Assembly (NCBI RefSeq): GCF_029504695.1
Contig: NZ_JAQFIN010000002.1
Coordinates: 124,001-188,000, forward strand
DNA length: 64,000 nucleotides
Origin: Parabacteroides sp. PF5-6
GTDB taxonomy: Bacteria > Bacteroidota > Bacteroidia > Bacteroidales > Tannerellaceae
Direction: 5' to 3'
The stretch's first letter is position 1; every line of letters starts with the position of its first letter. Below the pieces are notes generated by a model. That model did no database searches and was not told the DNA's origin. It saw only the letters and a program-made list of their open reading frames with translations. Shown here in pieces: positions 8,754 through 16,642 of the stretch. The translations under genes were made by a program, and so were the position numbers.

Positions 8754-9500
8754 ATGAGGATGACGATGAAAAGGATGAAAATCTTTGTGCTGACGGTTGG
8801 TTTGTTGAGCATGTCTCTTCTTTTCAATTCCTGTTTGGATGATGATGGCTACTCGCTGGGGAAATACTGGTTAGGCGTAGCAACGGTTGAATCGCTGGAG
8901 AACAGCCAGCATTATTTCAAACTGGATGACGGGACAAGTTTATGGCCGGCGGCCGGTTCCTACCTGGGACACAATTTGAATGAAGGTCAAAGGGCATGGT
9001 TGAATTATACGATATTGAGTGATTCTTTATCCGGATTCGACCATTACGTGAAAGTAAACGGAGTAGATCCGATCCTGACCAAAAAGATAGCCGAGGATCT
9101 GGGCGAAAAGAACGATTCCGTATACGGGATCGATCCGATCAAAGTAGAGGATATCTGGATTGGCGATGGCTATCTGAATATGATCTTTGCTTTTAATTAC
9201 GGAGGAGCGAAAAGGCATTTTGTCAATCTGTTGCCGGCGGGCGATCAAGCGGAGGCCTACCAGCTTGAATTCAGGCATAATGCGTATGATGATCCTCCAC
9301 TGACTTCGGTACCGAGTATTGTATGTTTTGATTTATCCGGCCTGCCGGATACAGAAGGGGAAACCGTGAAGTTGACAGTCAAAGTGAAAACGTTTAGTGG
9401 CGACAAAACGTACGAGCTGGATTACAATTCGGACAAGGAACTGATAACGGATAGAGATCCGTCGGGTTTCGATATAGAGAACTTTGAAAGGGTTAACTGA
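8754..9500 (+). CDS. NigD-like lipoprotein
   Basis: A 248-residue lipoprotein with lipobox LLFNSC (C27) followed by DDD. The body resembles NigD-like proteins of Bacteroides: an N-terminal small barrel-like domain (YWLGVATVESL to LNYTILSD) and a C-terminal domain with IWIGDGYLNMIFAFNYG and HFVNLL. NigD was named from a bacteriocin (nigrescin) locus, but most family members have no known role. It stands alone on the plus strand before a terminator. The ATG at 8754 could be replaced by the one at 8766 without changing the lipobox. Confidence 0.8.
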   Translation: MRMTMKRMKIFVLTVGLLSMSLLFNSCLDDDGYSLGKYWLGVATVESLENSQHYFKLDDGTSLWPAAGSYLGHNLNEGQRAWLNYTILSDSLSGFDHYVKVNGVDPILTKKIAEDLGEKNDSVYGIDPIKVEDIWIGDGYLNMIFAFNYGGAKRHFVNLLPAGDQAEAYQLEFRHNAYDDPPLTSVPSIVCFDLSGLPDTEGETVKLTVKVKTFSGDKTYELDYNSDKELITDRDPSGFDIENFERVN

Positions 9501-9543
9501 AAACCTTCCCACATAACTTTTATTTTTATCATTTAGTTCAGGG

Positions 9544-9577
9544 AGAGAGGCGTCGCGATGATGCCTCTTTTTTTTTG
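9544..9577 (+). terminator. Intrinsic terminator
   Basis: AGAGGC (9546-9551) pairs with GCCTCT (9563-9568) and is followed by a run of eight T after the stem. Confidence 0.8.
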
Positions 9578-9628
9578 TACTTTTACTTCGCCAGATGCAA
9601 CGTTCGTCCGGCAGTTGCGTATATATAA

Positions 9629-10183
9629 ATGAACATGGAGAGAGCAACGTTACAACTCATTGATTCTTGCCGGCGGGGAAGTCGCAGCGCGCAGATGAGC
9701 CTTTACAATCAATACGCCCGGTTATTGTATTTCGCTTGTTTACGCATTATCGGCAATGCCCCGGAAGCGGAAGAAGCGATGCAGGACAGCTTTCTGAAGA
9801 TCTTTACGCGGCTGGATCAATACCATGACGGACAATGCTTCGAAGCGTGGATACACCGGATTGCCGTGCATACGGCGATCGACTACGTGCGCCGGCAGAC
9901 GCCGGAGATGGAAGAGCTTTCCGCCAACCATGCCGAAACGGAACCGGAGGAAGCCATGGATGAAGAAGAGATAGCCTACTCCGTTCAGCAAATCAAAGAG
10001 GCGAGCCTCAAACTGCCGGCGGGTTACCGGGTTATCCTCTCGCTCTACCTCTTTGAAGGCTATGATATGGAAGAGATTGCTTCCATCCTGGAGATTAAGC
10101 CGCCAAGCGTGCGAAGCCAGTATCTTCGCGCCAAGCGTAAACTTTTAGAACTTATTCAAGCGAATGGATCATGGATAAATTAA
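9629..10183 (+). CDS. ECF sigma-70 family RNA polymerase sigma factor
   Basis: A 184-residue protein with sigma region 2 (about residues 20-90, with YNQYARLLYFACLRIIGN and EAEEAMQDSFLKIF) and region 4 (about 120-175, with YRVILSLYLFEGYDMEEIAS and the recognition helix PPSVRSQYLRAKRKL). A Glu-rich linker joins them. The sigma likely drives a small envelope regulon and is probably held by the membrane protein encoded by the next gene, which starts inside it (13-base overlap). Confidence 0.92.
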   Translation: MNMERATLQLIDSCRRGSRSAQMSLYNQYARLLYFACLRIIGNAPEAEEAMQDSFLKIFTRLDQYHDGQCFEAWIHRIAVHTAIDYVRRQTPEMEELSANHAETEPEEAMDEEEIAYSVQQIKEASLKLPAGYRVILSLYLFEGYDMEEIASILEIKPPSVRSQYLRAKRKLLELIQANGSWIN

Positions 10184-10689
10184 AACAATTCATCGACGAA
10201 CACCGACAGGAGTTTGACGATTTCGAACTGCCCGAAGGGCATCTCGCTCGTTTTGAAAAGAAACTGCCTCGGCGGGCAAAACGGCATACGCTTTGGTATA
10301 CAGTCTATGGCGTAGCTGCCGCAGCTTGTATCGCCCTGTTTATCCTGTTCAAACCGTCGACCGACCTGTTCATGGACGACGACGACCCGACGGCCAATGT
10401 ATGCGAGATCGAAGAGCTGCAGCTCTATTACACCATGCAGATCAATGAAGTCCTGGCGCGGATCGAAGCCGCCGATGAAGAAACGACTTCATACAAATCG
10501 GCCCAACTGGTGCAAGCCTCCCGCAAGGTAGTAAGCGACAGTGGCCGCTTTGAAGAAGAGATCCTGCCTACCCTGCCCTGCTCGGAAGAGGGAATCTATG
10601 TGATCAACCAGCATTACAGCAACAGCCTGCGCAGCCTGCAGATCATGCTCGATCAGATAGGATACGAAGAACAACACACAATAAATTAA
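10171..10689 (+). CDS. Probable membrane anti-sigma factor
   Basis: A 172-residue protein with a cytoplasmic N-terminal part (about 1-45, with DDFELPEGHLARFEKKL), one membrane helix (about 46-64) and a periplasmic domain. Overlap with the sigma gene by 13 bases implies translational coupling. The short N-terminal segment, which recurs as 'F-x-LP-GH--RF--KL' in Bacteroidales sigma-associated proteins, probably binds the sigma. It lacks a classic zinc-finger anti-sigma domain. The function rests on topology and context. Confidence 0.7.
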   Translation: MDKLKQFIDEHRQEFDDFELPEGHLARFEKKLPRRAKRHTLWYTVYGVAAAACIALFILFKPSTDLFMDDDDPTANVCEIEELQLYYTMQINEVLARIEAADEETTSYKSAQLVQASRKVVSDSGRFEEEILPTLPCSEEGIYVINQHYSNSLRSLQIMLDQIGYEEQHTIN

Positions 10690-10702
10690 TACACATCAAC
10701 AC

Positions 10703-11785
10703 ATGAACGCAAGAGAATCATTCCAAAAGATACGCACCTATATCAGCGTATTTATCCTGTTATTACTCGGAACGTCTTATGCCTCAGCTGAAGGTTTTGC
10801 TGCGGCAAGCGAGAAGAAGGAAGAGATCGTCAGGACATTCAAAGTCGGTTCGTCCGACAATCTTGCTATCGACAATCGCTATGGCGATGTCACCGTCACC
10901 CATTGGGAGAAGAACGAAGTGGAGATCAAAGTCGTCATTGAAGCCCGAGCCAATACGGACAAACGCGCGGAAGAATTATTGACTTATGTCAGTATTGCCA
11001 TTGGACAGACAGGCAATAGGGTCTTCGGCGAAACATCGATGAAGCGCTTCGGTGGGACAAAGAACAATGAGCGGCTGCGAATCAACTATTACATCAGTAA
11101 GCCATCGAAGATGAAGCCATCGATCGGACTGCATTACGGCAACGTAAACCTGCCACCCGAGAACGATGCGCGTACCGCCCTGGAAGTGAAATACGGGAAT
11201 ATCAACGCCGGCAACTTCAGTGAAGACCTGGCCATCGAATGCGACTACGGCAATATCACCCTGGGCAACCTCAACCGGGCGGTGATGGAACTGGCGTATT
11301 GCGGAAAGATAAATATCGGTAATGCGAAAGAACTGACGATCGAAAGTGATTATTCGAATGGAGAGATCAAAGATGTCGGACAGTTAAACCTGGAGATCGA
11401 CTATGGCAACCTCAACCTGGGAACGGTCGGCATCGCCAATGTCGAAGCGGATTACAGCAATCTGAATATCCAAAGACTGGAGAAACACCTCTACGCAGAA
11501 TACTCCTACGGCAATATCGCGGTCCGGGATGTGGCTCCTACATTCACCGATATCAAAGTCGACGGCACGTTCGGCAACCTGACCCTGACCCTTCCGGCAG
11601 ACCTGGCTTTCGAAGTCGTTGCCCACGATATGAAGTTTGCCAAATACGACATTGCCAAACGCTTCAACGCGCAGACCACCAAAAACGATCACAACTATAC
11701 ATCGAAGATCAACAATGGGCATTCCTCGCGTAAGATCTTCTTCGATGGGAACAACTACGGCAACCTAATAATCAAAGCAGAATAA
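10703..11785 (+). CDS. Secreted YGN-repeat protein (DUF4097-like) of the ECF operon
   Basis: A 360-residue exported protein with a signal peptide ending near residue 30 (SYASAEG). From residue 60 on it has about eleven repeats of a turn motif (YGDVTV, YGNVNL, YGNINA, YGNITL, YSNGEI, YGNLNL, YSNLNI, YGNIAV, FGNLTL, YGNLII) spaced mostly 17-25 residues apart. This suggests a right-handed parallel beta-structure like the DUF4097/DUF2807 adhesin-type domains. It is 13 bases downstream of the anti-sigma gene, so it is probably both part of and a target of the sigma operon. It may be an envelope stress protein or adhesin; no substrate is evident. Confidence 0.7.
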   Translation: MNARESFQKIRTYISVFILLLLGTSYASAEGFAAASEKKEEIVRTFKVGSSDNLAIDNRYGDVTVTHWEKNEVEIKVVIEARANTDKRAEELLTYVSIAIGQTGNRVFGETSMKRFGGTKNNERLRINYYISKPSKMKPSIGLHYGNVNLPPENDARTALEVKYGNINAGNFSEDLAIECDYGNITLGNLNRAVMELAYCGKINIGNAKELTIESDYSNGEIKDVGQLNLEIDYGNLNLGTVGIANVEADYSNLNIQRLEKHLYAEYSYGNIAVRDVAPTFTDIKVDGTFGNLTLTLPADLAFEVVAHDMKFAKYDIAKRFNAQTTKNDHNYTSKINNGHSSRKIFFDGNNYGNLIIKAE

Positions 11786-11815
11786 AAAGAAGTAAGAACA
11801 TATTGCACACAGATT

Positions 11816-11889
11816 ACACAGATCAAACAGATGACCGCAGATATATTTATTAATTAAATAGTATCTGCGGTCATCTGTTTGATCTGTGT
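11816..11889. terminator. Perfect 28-bp inverted repeat between convergent operons
   Basis: Positions 11816-11843 pair perfectly with 11862-11889 around an 18-base AT-rich loop. The arm contains the words ACACAGATC, AAACAGATGACC and GCAGATA. It lies exactly between the ends of two convergent ECF sigma operons and could stop transcription from both sides, though there is no long T run. A related hairpin occurs at 55928-55968. Confidence 0.7.
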
Positions 11890-11899
11890 TGTCTGTATA

Positions 11900-12277
11900 T
11901 TAATCATGTTCTTTTGATTTCATTCTTTTCTGCAGCCATTTGTCTAACTGCCCAAAGAGGAAGAAGAAAGAGATGCCGGCGGCGAAAGTGAGGAATATCG
12001 GGAACGCCTGCATAAGTTCCGGGCTGAGCAGCTCGATTTCAGCGGGATTCATAAATAGGAAATAGATCGCTCCCAAGGCCAAAACGAGATAAACCAAAAG
12101 AATGCCAGCCAATCCATTCAACGACGGGAGCTTTTGCATTGTGATCTTTTGATTCAGTTTCTTTTCTTTCATCACGGCCGACAGGATCCGGCCCATCAGC
12201 AAAGAGGACGGCTGCTCGGCAGTTCCTTGCAGCAATTCACGTGTCAGCTTATCAATTTTTGGATCTTCTGCATTCAT
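11900..12277 (-). CDS. Membrane protein, possible anti-sigma factor
   Basis: A 125-residue protein with a charged N-terminal half (about 1-50), two membrane helices (about 55-75 and 90-110) and a basic C-terminus (KWLQKRMKSKEHD). Its ATG overlaps the sigma stop codon in ATGA, so it is translationally coupled to the sigma. Such two-helix partners are common next to Bacteroidetes ECF sigmas. An anti-sigma role is inferred from position only. The frame is open to 12409, but those codons lie inside the sigma gene. Confidence 0.65.
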   Translation of the reverse strand: MNAEDPKIDKLTRELLQGTAEQPSSLLMGRILSAVMKEKKLNQKITMQKLPSLNGLAGILLVYLVLALGAIYFLFMNPAEIELLSPELMQAFPIFLTFAAGISFFFLFGQLDKWLQKRMKSKEHD

Positions 12278-12837
12278 AATATAGGGGTTGTTTCTTTTTG
12301 CATCATGCGTTGTATCGTTTCGTAGAATTGCTTGCGCGCCCGAAACAGTTTCGTTTTCACATTCGGGAGGCTCAGCCCGGTAATCTGATGGATATCCTCC
12401 ACCGAGCACTCTTCCAGGTAATAAAGGGTCAAGAGTGTAGCGTTGTCGGCCGGCATCTTTTCCAGTACCCGGGCAATCATTTCTTTTCGGTCTTCCCGTT
12501 CCAGGAGAGAGAGAGCCGAATCTGTTTCATCATCGGTCAGGGCGGTTGCTCCGGCCTCTTCGAAGCGGACAAAGCTACGCCGGCTCTTATGGGCGGAGAG
12601 CGCCGTATGGTAGATAATACGGTAGAACCAGGTCGAGAATTTACTCCCGAACTGGAACCCCGGCAAGGCACGATACATCTTGACGAATGCATCCTGCACC
12701 ACCTCTTCCGCCTCTTCGCGATTTTCCATGATCCGAAAAGCCAGGGTATAGGCCATCTTTTCGTACTTCGCTACCAAGAGAGAAAAAGATTGCATATCCC
12801 CGGCTCGGATCTGTTCGATCCACCTTTGCTCGTCCAT
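12274..12837 (-). CDS. ECF sigma-70 family RNA polymerase sigma factor
   Basis: A 187-residue sigma factor with region 2 (about 10-80: FSLLVAKYEKMAYTLAFRIM, EEAEEVVQDAFVKMYRAL, FSTWFYRIIYHTAL) and region 4 (about 120-180: DNATLLTLYYLEECSVEDIH and LPNVKTKLFRARKQF). The frame extends upstream to 12978 but crosses the DUF6249 gene. The ATG at 12837 gives the usual ECF length. Middle gene of a three-gene operon (DUF6249, sigma, two-helix membrane protein), convergent with the sigma operon at 9629. Confidence 0.9.
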   Translation of the reverse strand: MDEQRWIEQIRAGDMQSFSLLVAKYEKMAYTLAFRIMENREEAEEVVQDAFVKMYRALPGFQFGSKFSTWFYRIIYHTALSAHKSRRSFVRFEEAGATALTDDETDSALSLLEREDRKEMIARVLEKMPADNATLLTLYYLEECSVEDIHQITGLSLPNVKTKLFRARKQFYETIQRMMQKETTPIL

Positions 12838-12857
12838 CCGGCTCCTTCCTATTGTCC

Positions 12858-13250
12858 TTAGATTTGTTTGTCTTGCATTTCTTCCCTTTTCTGAATCGAA
12901 CGGGCCAGGAAGAAATAGACCACAAAGGCAACTCCGCCGAACAGGATAGCCATCGTCGGGATGGTCAGGTCGAACCAATCACCGACATTCATTACCGGTC
13001 CCATCCAGATCGCGACAATGACTCCCAGAGCCAGGCCGATCATAAAAAGACCGTTGCGCAATGCCGGATAGCGGTTAGGACTCTTTTCCGGCTTTGCCGG
13101 TTCTTCCAGAATAACTCCACTGCGAATCATTTCCATCCGTTCTTCATGCCGGGCTCTGATCCTTTGCACAAAGATCACCCACGCGGCGGCTACAGGCAGT
13201 CCGATTGCACATATCACGCCGAGAATTGCGACTACGATACCATCATCCAT
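12858..13250 (-). CDS. DUF6249-like membrane protein
   Basis: A 130-residue protein with an N-terminal helix (about 5-28), a basic loop (RIRARHEERMEMIRSG) and two further helices (about 68-85 and 98-118). The pattern 'R-RHEERM-MI--G' is typical of DUF6249, often found before ECF sigma genes in Bacteroidetes. Twenty bases before the sigma start, same strand, so probably co-transcribed and perhaps part of its signalling. Confidence 0.7.
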   Translation of the reverse strand: MDDGIVVAILGVICAIGLPVAAAWVIFVQRIRARHEERMEMIRSGVILEEPAKPEKSPNRYPALRNGLFMIGLALGVIVAIWMGPVMNVGDWFDLTIPTMAILFGGVAFVVYFFLARSIQKREEMQDKQI

Positions 13251-13362
13251 CTTGTTTCAATTTTTAATTGTGAATACTCGCTTTTACAGATAAGACCAGT
13301 GGTATTGAAATTTGGTTACAAAGAAATGTGTTTTTTTTGACAAGAAGTGACCAAACCTTGTT

Positions 13363-13403
13363 ATAAAACAAAAGGGTATATCCAAACAACTTGATATACC
13401 CTT
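13363..13403 (-). terminator. Intrinsic terminator
   Basis: In minus sense AGGGTATATC pairs with GATATACCCT and is followed by TTTGTTTTAT. It ends the oxidoreductase gene that stops at 13424. Confidence 0.75.
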
Positions 13404-13423
13404 CTTCGTATCTGTTTATTTCC

Positions 13424-15082
13424 TTAAACGATCTCGCCCCGGACAATCTCTTCCTTATCCGGATCCCAATACATCGTTCGGCCTTCCAGGTAAGCACGCG
13501 TACCCATGTGGGCCGTCATGGCTTCTTCGAAAGCCTGGTCGATGCCACAGCTTGGAGTTTTACCCTGGCGGATACACTCCAGCCATTCGCGGATATGGAG
13601 ATGGGTTGTGTCGTAGCGCTTGCCGTTGACATAGGTATAGAGCAAACCGCGTTTGGCAAAGTACAGTTCGGTAGCCGAAGTGACCGTATCCGACGAGTTC
13701 TGCCCCGGCACATAGGAATAGAACGGGGCATCGGTCGGGATCACGCCCTGCTGTATCTTCTGCGCATAACGTTGCGAGTCGCGGTCGACACTGACTTCCA
13801 ATATATTGGAGACCTCCATCGAAGCATCCGTTCCCATAAAGACTTTACCCCGGTTGCGTGAGCTGGCCAACGTGGCGCTATACAGCATGGTCATATTGTT
13901 CTTCGGGAATTCGAATGTCGTTTGCAAGACATCCGGCACGGTCCGCCCGTCCTTGAAGAAATAAACGCCACCGGAAGAGGTCGCCGAATGCGGAATGCCC
14001 ACGTGCATGATCTGGTTGACCGCATCATATTCATGCGTCAAGAGGTCGCCCGACAATCCGGTGCTATAATCCCACCAGCAACGCCAGCGAAAGAAACGTT
14101 CCAGACTGAATTTATGGCGTTCTTCCGGACCGACATAACGTTCCAACCCGTAGGTTTTCATATAATCCATATATTCTTTCACCCGCTCTTCCGGACCTTC
14201 GAACTGCCGCCAGTCGATCGTTGTCGGATTGGCGCCTTCGATAATATCATACACCCAGGCGCCATTCGGAGAGTTCCGGTTGGTACAGACTTCGATCAGA
14301 TTGACATTTCCCAATAGTCCGTTTCCGATAATCTCTTCCGCCTTCTGGTAGCAATCGGTTTGTCGGCCCTGATGTCCCAACTGGAACACCACACCGGTCT
14401 GCTTGATCACTTCACGCACCCGGTAGGTCTCGGGCACAGTCCAGGACAAAGGTTTTTCGACATACACATGTTTGCCTGCCCGTGCCGCATCCATCGCCAT
14501 TGTGCTATGCCAGTGGTCGGGCGTGGCAATGATCACCGCGTCGATATCATCCGCAGCCAGCAGTTCCTGGTAATAGCGGTAACGTTTCGGTTCTTTCCCA
14601 AACTTACCATTGCTTCCTTCCCGATGAATATTGGCACCGGCCAGAACGGCGGCATCCCCATACACATCGAAGATATCACAGACACCGTTCACCACGATAT
14701 TCAGGTCGTCCTGCTCAAGGTATTGCTGATACCGGCTGTCGTTTTTATTGTTCTTCGCATCCCGGATACGGTCATCGATCCAGGAAGGTTCGGCAAAGCC
14801 TGCCGCGCGGAGTAACTGTTTGCCCCGGATCCCGAAACCGATGATCCCGATACGGATCTGCTTGCCGTCGGGTTGGGGTTCCAGGAAGCTCGCCTGCCGG
14901 TTGCTCAGACTGAATACATCCGAGATATTCCGGTCGCGCAAGGCATCTTTTCTTTTTTGGTAAACACCATAAGCCATTGCTCCCAATACAGGGACAGTAG
15001 CCAGTGTCTTCAAGGCATCCCGGCGTCCTTTGTCGGGTTGTTGGCCTTGTTCATTCGATTGTTTATTCTTTTCTTCTGCCAT
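13424..15082 (-). CDS. Gfo/Idh/MocA family oxidoreductase, Tat-exported
   Basis: A 552-residue protein. The N-terminus carries a twin-arginine signal (GRRDALKTLATVPVLGAMAYG, about residues 18-38). The Rossmann nucleotide-binding loop IGIIGFGIRGK follows near residue 78, then ATPDHWHSTMAMDAARAGKHVYVEKPL with the family's conserved EKP. These NAD(P)-dependent enzymes oxidise or reduce sugars and cyclitols. Tat export suggests a periplasmic enzyme with a tightly bound cofactor. It follows DoxX by 7 bases, and the DUF1080/Gfo pair lies upstream on the same strand. Confidence 0.88.
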   Translation of the reverse strand: MAEEKNKQSNEQGQQPDKGRRDALKTLATVPVLGAMAYGVYQKRKDALRDRNISDVFSLSNRQASFLEPQPDGKQIRIGIIGFGIRGKQLLRAAGFAEPSWIDDRIRDAKNNKNDSRYQQYLEQDDLNIVVNGVCDIFDVYGDAAVLAGANIHREGSNGKFGKEPKRYRYYQELLAADDIDAVIIATPDHWHSTMAMDAARAGKHVYVEKPLSWTVPETYRVREVIKQTGVVFQLGHQGRQTDCYQKAEEIIGNGLLGNVNLIEVCTNRNSPNGAWVYDIIEGANPTTIDWRQFEGPEERVKEYMDYMKTYGLERYVGPEERHKFSLERFFRWRCWWDYSTGLSGDLLTHEYDAVNQIMHVGIPHSATSSGGVYFFKDGRTVPDVLQTTFEFPKNNMTMLYSATLASSRNRGKVFMGTDASMEVSNILEVSVDRDSQRYAQKIQQGVIPTDAPFYSYVPGQNSSDTVTSATELYFAKRGLLYTYVNGKRYDTTHLHIREWLECIRQGKTPSCGIDQAFEEAMTAHMGTRAYLEGRTMYWDPDKEEIVRGEIV

Positions 15083-15089
15083 TCGTGTA

Positions 15090-15596
15090 TCAGATTAATT
15101 TATAGTTGACAAATGCCGGCACCTTCCGGGCCAGGAAACGATCAAACCCGATAATCCGGGAGGTGGGGAAAACACAGAGTAATCCCAACGCCGCCAATTC
15201 GACCAGGTTCTTATCGATCCACAAATAGGATCCTTCGAACGGCATCAAATAGTCGGCCCCGATGAAAGAGGGGTGAGAAAGGGTGTACATGAGTAGCAGA
15301 AGCATCCCGCCTATGGAAGATAAGCGGTAGAGAATGCCTAAGGTCAGGCCTAAACCAACCAAAAGCAGGGCCCATTCATTCGCCAGATTGATAAAAGTCA
15401 TCAACCCTTCATGTTGAGTCAGACTGATAAAAAACGACGCGGCCGGTCCTTTCGAGTCTAAAAGGTAAGGAAGAGATGTCCAGTGCGGATTCATCAGTTT
15501 AACCAAACCTTCATACATAAAATGCCAGCCGATAAAGAGGCGCACCAGCATAAGCCAGGTCAGTTGCGCCCCGGAATAACATTGATCTTTTTTCAT
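15090..15596 (-). CDS. DoxX family membrane protein
   Basis: A 168-residue protein with four predicted membrane helices and the DoxX-type start LVRLFIGWHFMYEGLVKL, then a helical pattern through GLTLGILYRLSSIGGMLLLLMY. DoxX-like proteins are membrane subunits linked to quinone or thiol redox chemistry. Its place just before a Tat-exported oxidoreductase suggests it could pass electrons from the enzyme's cofactor to the quinone pool, which is inference. Confidence 0.8.
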   Translation of the reverse strand: MKKDQCYSGAQLTWLMLVRLFIGWHFMYEGLVKLMNPHWTSLPYLLDSKGPAASFFISLTQHEGLMTFINLANEWALLLVGLGLTLGILYRLSSIGGMLLLLMYTLSHPSFIGADYLMPFEGSYLWIDKNLVELAALGLLCVFPTSRIIGFDRFLARKVPAFVNYKLI

Positions 15597-15664
15597 TTCA
15601 TTATGTCTAAAAAAATTGAGTCTAAATTGAGTTCACTATATCATATAGTAAGGATTGGATAAAG

Positions 15665-15704
15665 AAATACCCGAAGCGACTAACGATAGTGGCTTCGGGT
15701 ATTT
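15665..15704 (-). terminator. Intrinsic terminator
   Basis: AAATACCCGAAGC (15665-15677) pairs with GCTTCGGGTATTT (15692-15704), a perfect 13-bp stem. In minus sense it is followed by CTTTAT. It lies downstream of the DUF1080 gene. Confidence 0.75.
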
Positions 15705-15764
15705 AAGGTTATAAAGCTAAGCCCCGGATCCGCACTACGGCGTGATTCGAGGCCAATACTTCTT

Positions 15765-16610
15765 TTAGTCTAAAATTTTCACTTTCAGGTTACGGAACCA
15801 AACATCATCACCATGATCCTGGAAAGCGATAAAGCCTTCACGGTTCGGACCACCGCAATTCATCAACAGTTCGTAAGCCAACGGCCAGGCTTCTTTGCTG
15901 AACTTACTGTTATCCAGCATTTCTTTCCATTGGTTGGTCCACAAGTGATATTCCACTACCGCTTCGTCGTTCTGGTAATAAACGACCGTTCCTTTGTAGC
16001 AAAGGATCTTACCTTTATTCCATTCGCCGAAAGGTTTGGAATTCTGCGGTTTCGCCGGAAGCATGTCATACAAAGAAGCAGACATACGGTTGCCGCTCTT
16101 TCCCAACTTGGCATCCGGGTGGTTCTCATTATCCAACACCTGATATTCCGGAGAAGAAATATAAGAAGGTTGATCTTCTACTTCCTGTACCAGGATAAAG
16201 ATACCGGAGTTGGAACCTTTCGCCACTTTCCATTCGAATTCGAACTCGAAGTTTTTCAGCTTAGAAGCAAAGATCAGGTCACCTCCGTCACCGTCCTGGG
16301 CTTCACCGCCACCGGTTCCGTTGAATTTGATCGCACCGTTATCGATGGTCCAGCGAGTAGGCACTTCCGTTTTGTTGTATCCTCTCCAGCCGTTGAAGGT
16401 TTTACCATCAAAGATAGTGAACCAGCCATCCGCATCTTTCGGGAAAGTCGCGATATCGACTGTCGGAAGATTCAATAACGTGTATTCAGGAACTTCAGCG
16501 GTTGCTTCGGCAGCTTCGGTAGCTTGGTTTTCCGCATTCTTCTTTCCGCCACAAGCGGTAAGGCAAAAGGCAAAAGCAGCTACACTTGCAAATACTAATA
16601 ACTTTTTCAT
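15765..16610 (-). CDS. DUF1080 family lipoprotein (3-keto-glycoside hydrolase type)
   Basis: A 281-residue lipoprotein (lipobox CLTAC, C20) whose body is a concanavalin-like DUF1080 domain: WFTIFDGKTFNGWRGY, FEFEFEWKVAKGSNSGIF, SPEYQVLDNENHPD and the C-terminal VWFRNLKVKILD. Members of this family (3-keto-disaccharide hydrolase) cleave glycosides whose sugar was oxidised at C3 by Gfo/Idh/MocA enzymes. The gene lies 32 bases downstream of one such enzyme and is followed by another, which fits that pathway. The ATG at 16610 begins the signal peptide; one at 16622 is in frame. Confidence 0.87.
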   Translation of the reverse strand: MKKLLVFASVAAFAFCLTACGGKKNAENQATEAAEATAEVPEYTLLNLPTVDIATFPKDADGWFTIFDGKTFNGWRGYNKTEVPTRWTIDNGAIKFNGTGGGEAQDGDGGDLIFASKLKNFEFEFEWKVAKGSNSGIFILVQEVEDQPSYISSPEYQVLDNENHPDAKLGKSGNRMSASLYDMLPAKPQNSKPFGEWNKGKILCYKGTVVYYQNDEAVVEYHLWTNQWKEMLDNSKFSKEAWPLAYELLMNCGGPNREGFIAFQDHGDDVWFRNLKVKILD

Positions 16611-16642
16611 GCTTAATATCATTTAATTAATACAAATAGGGA

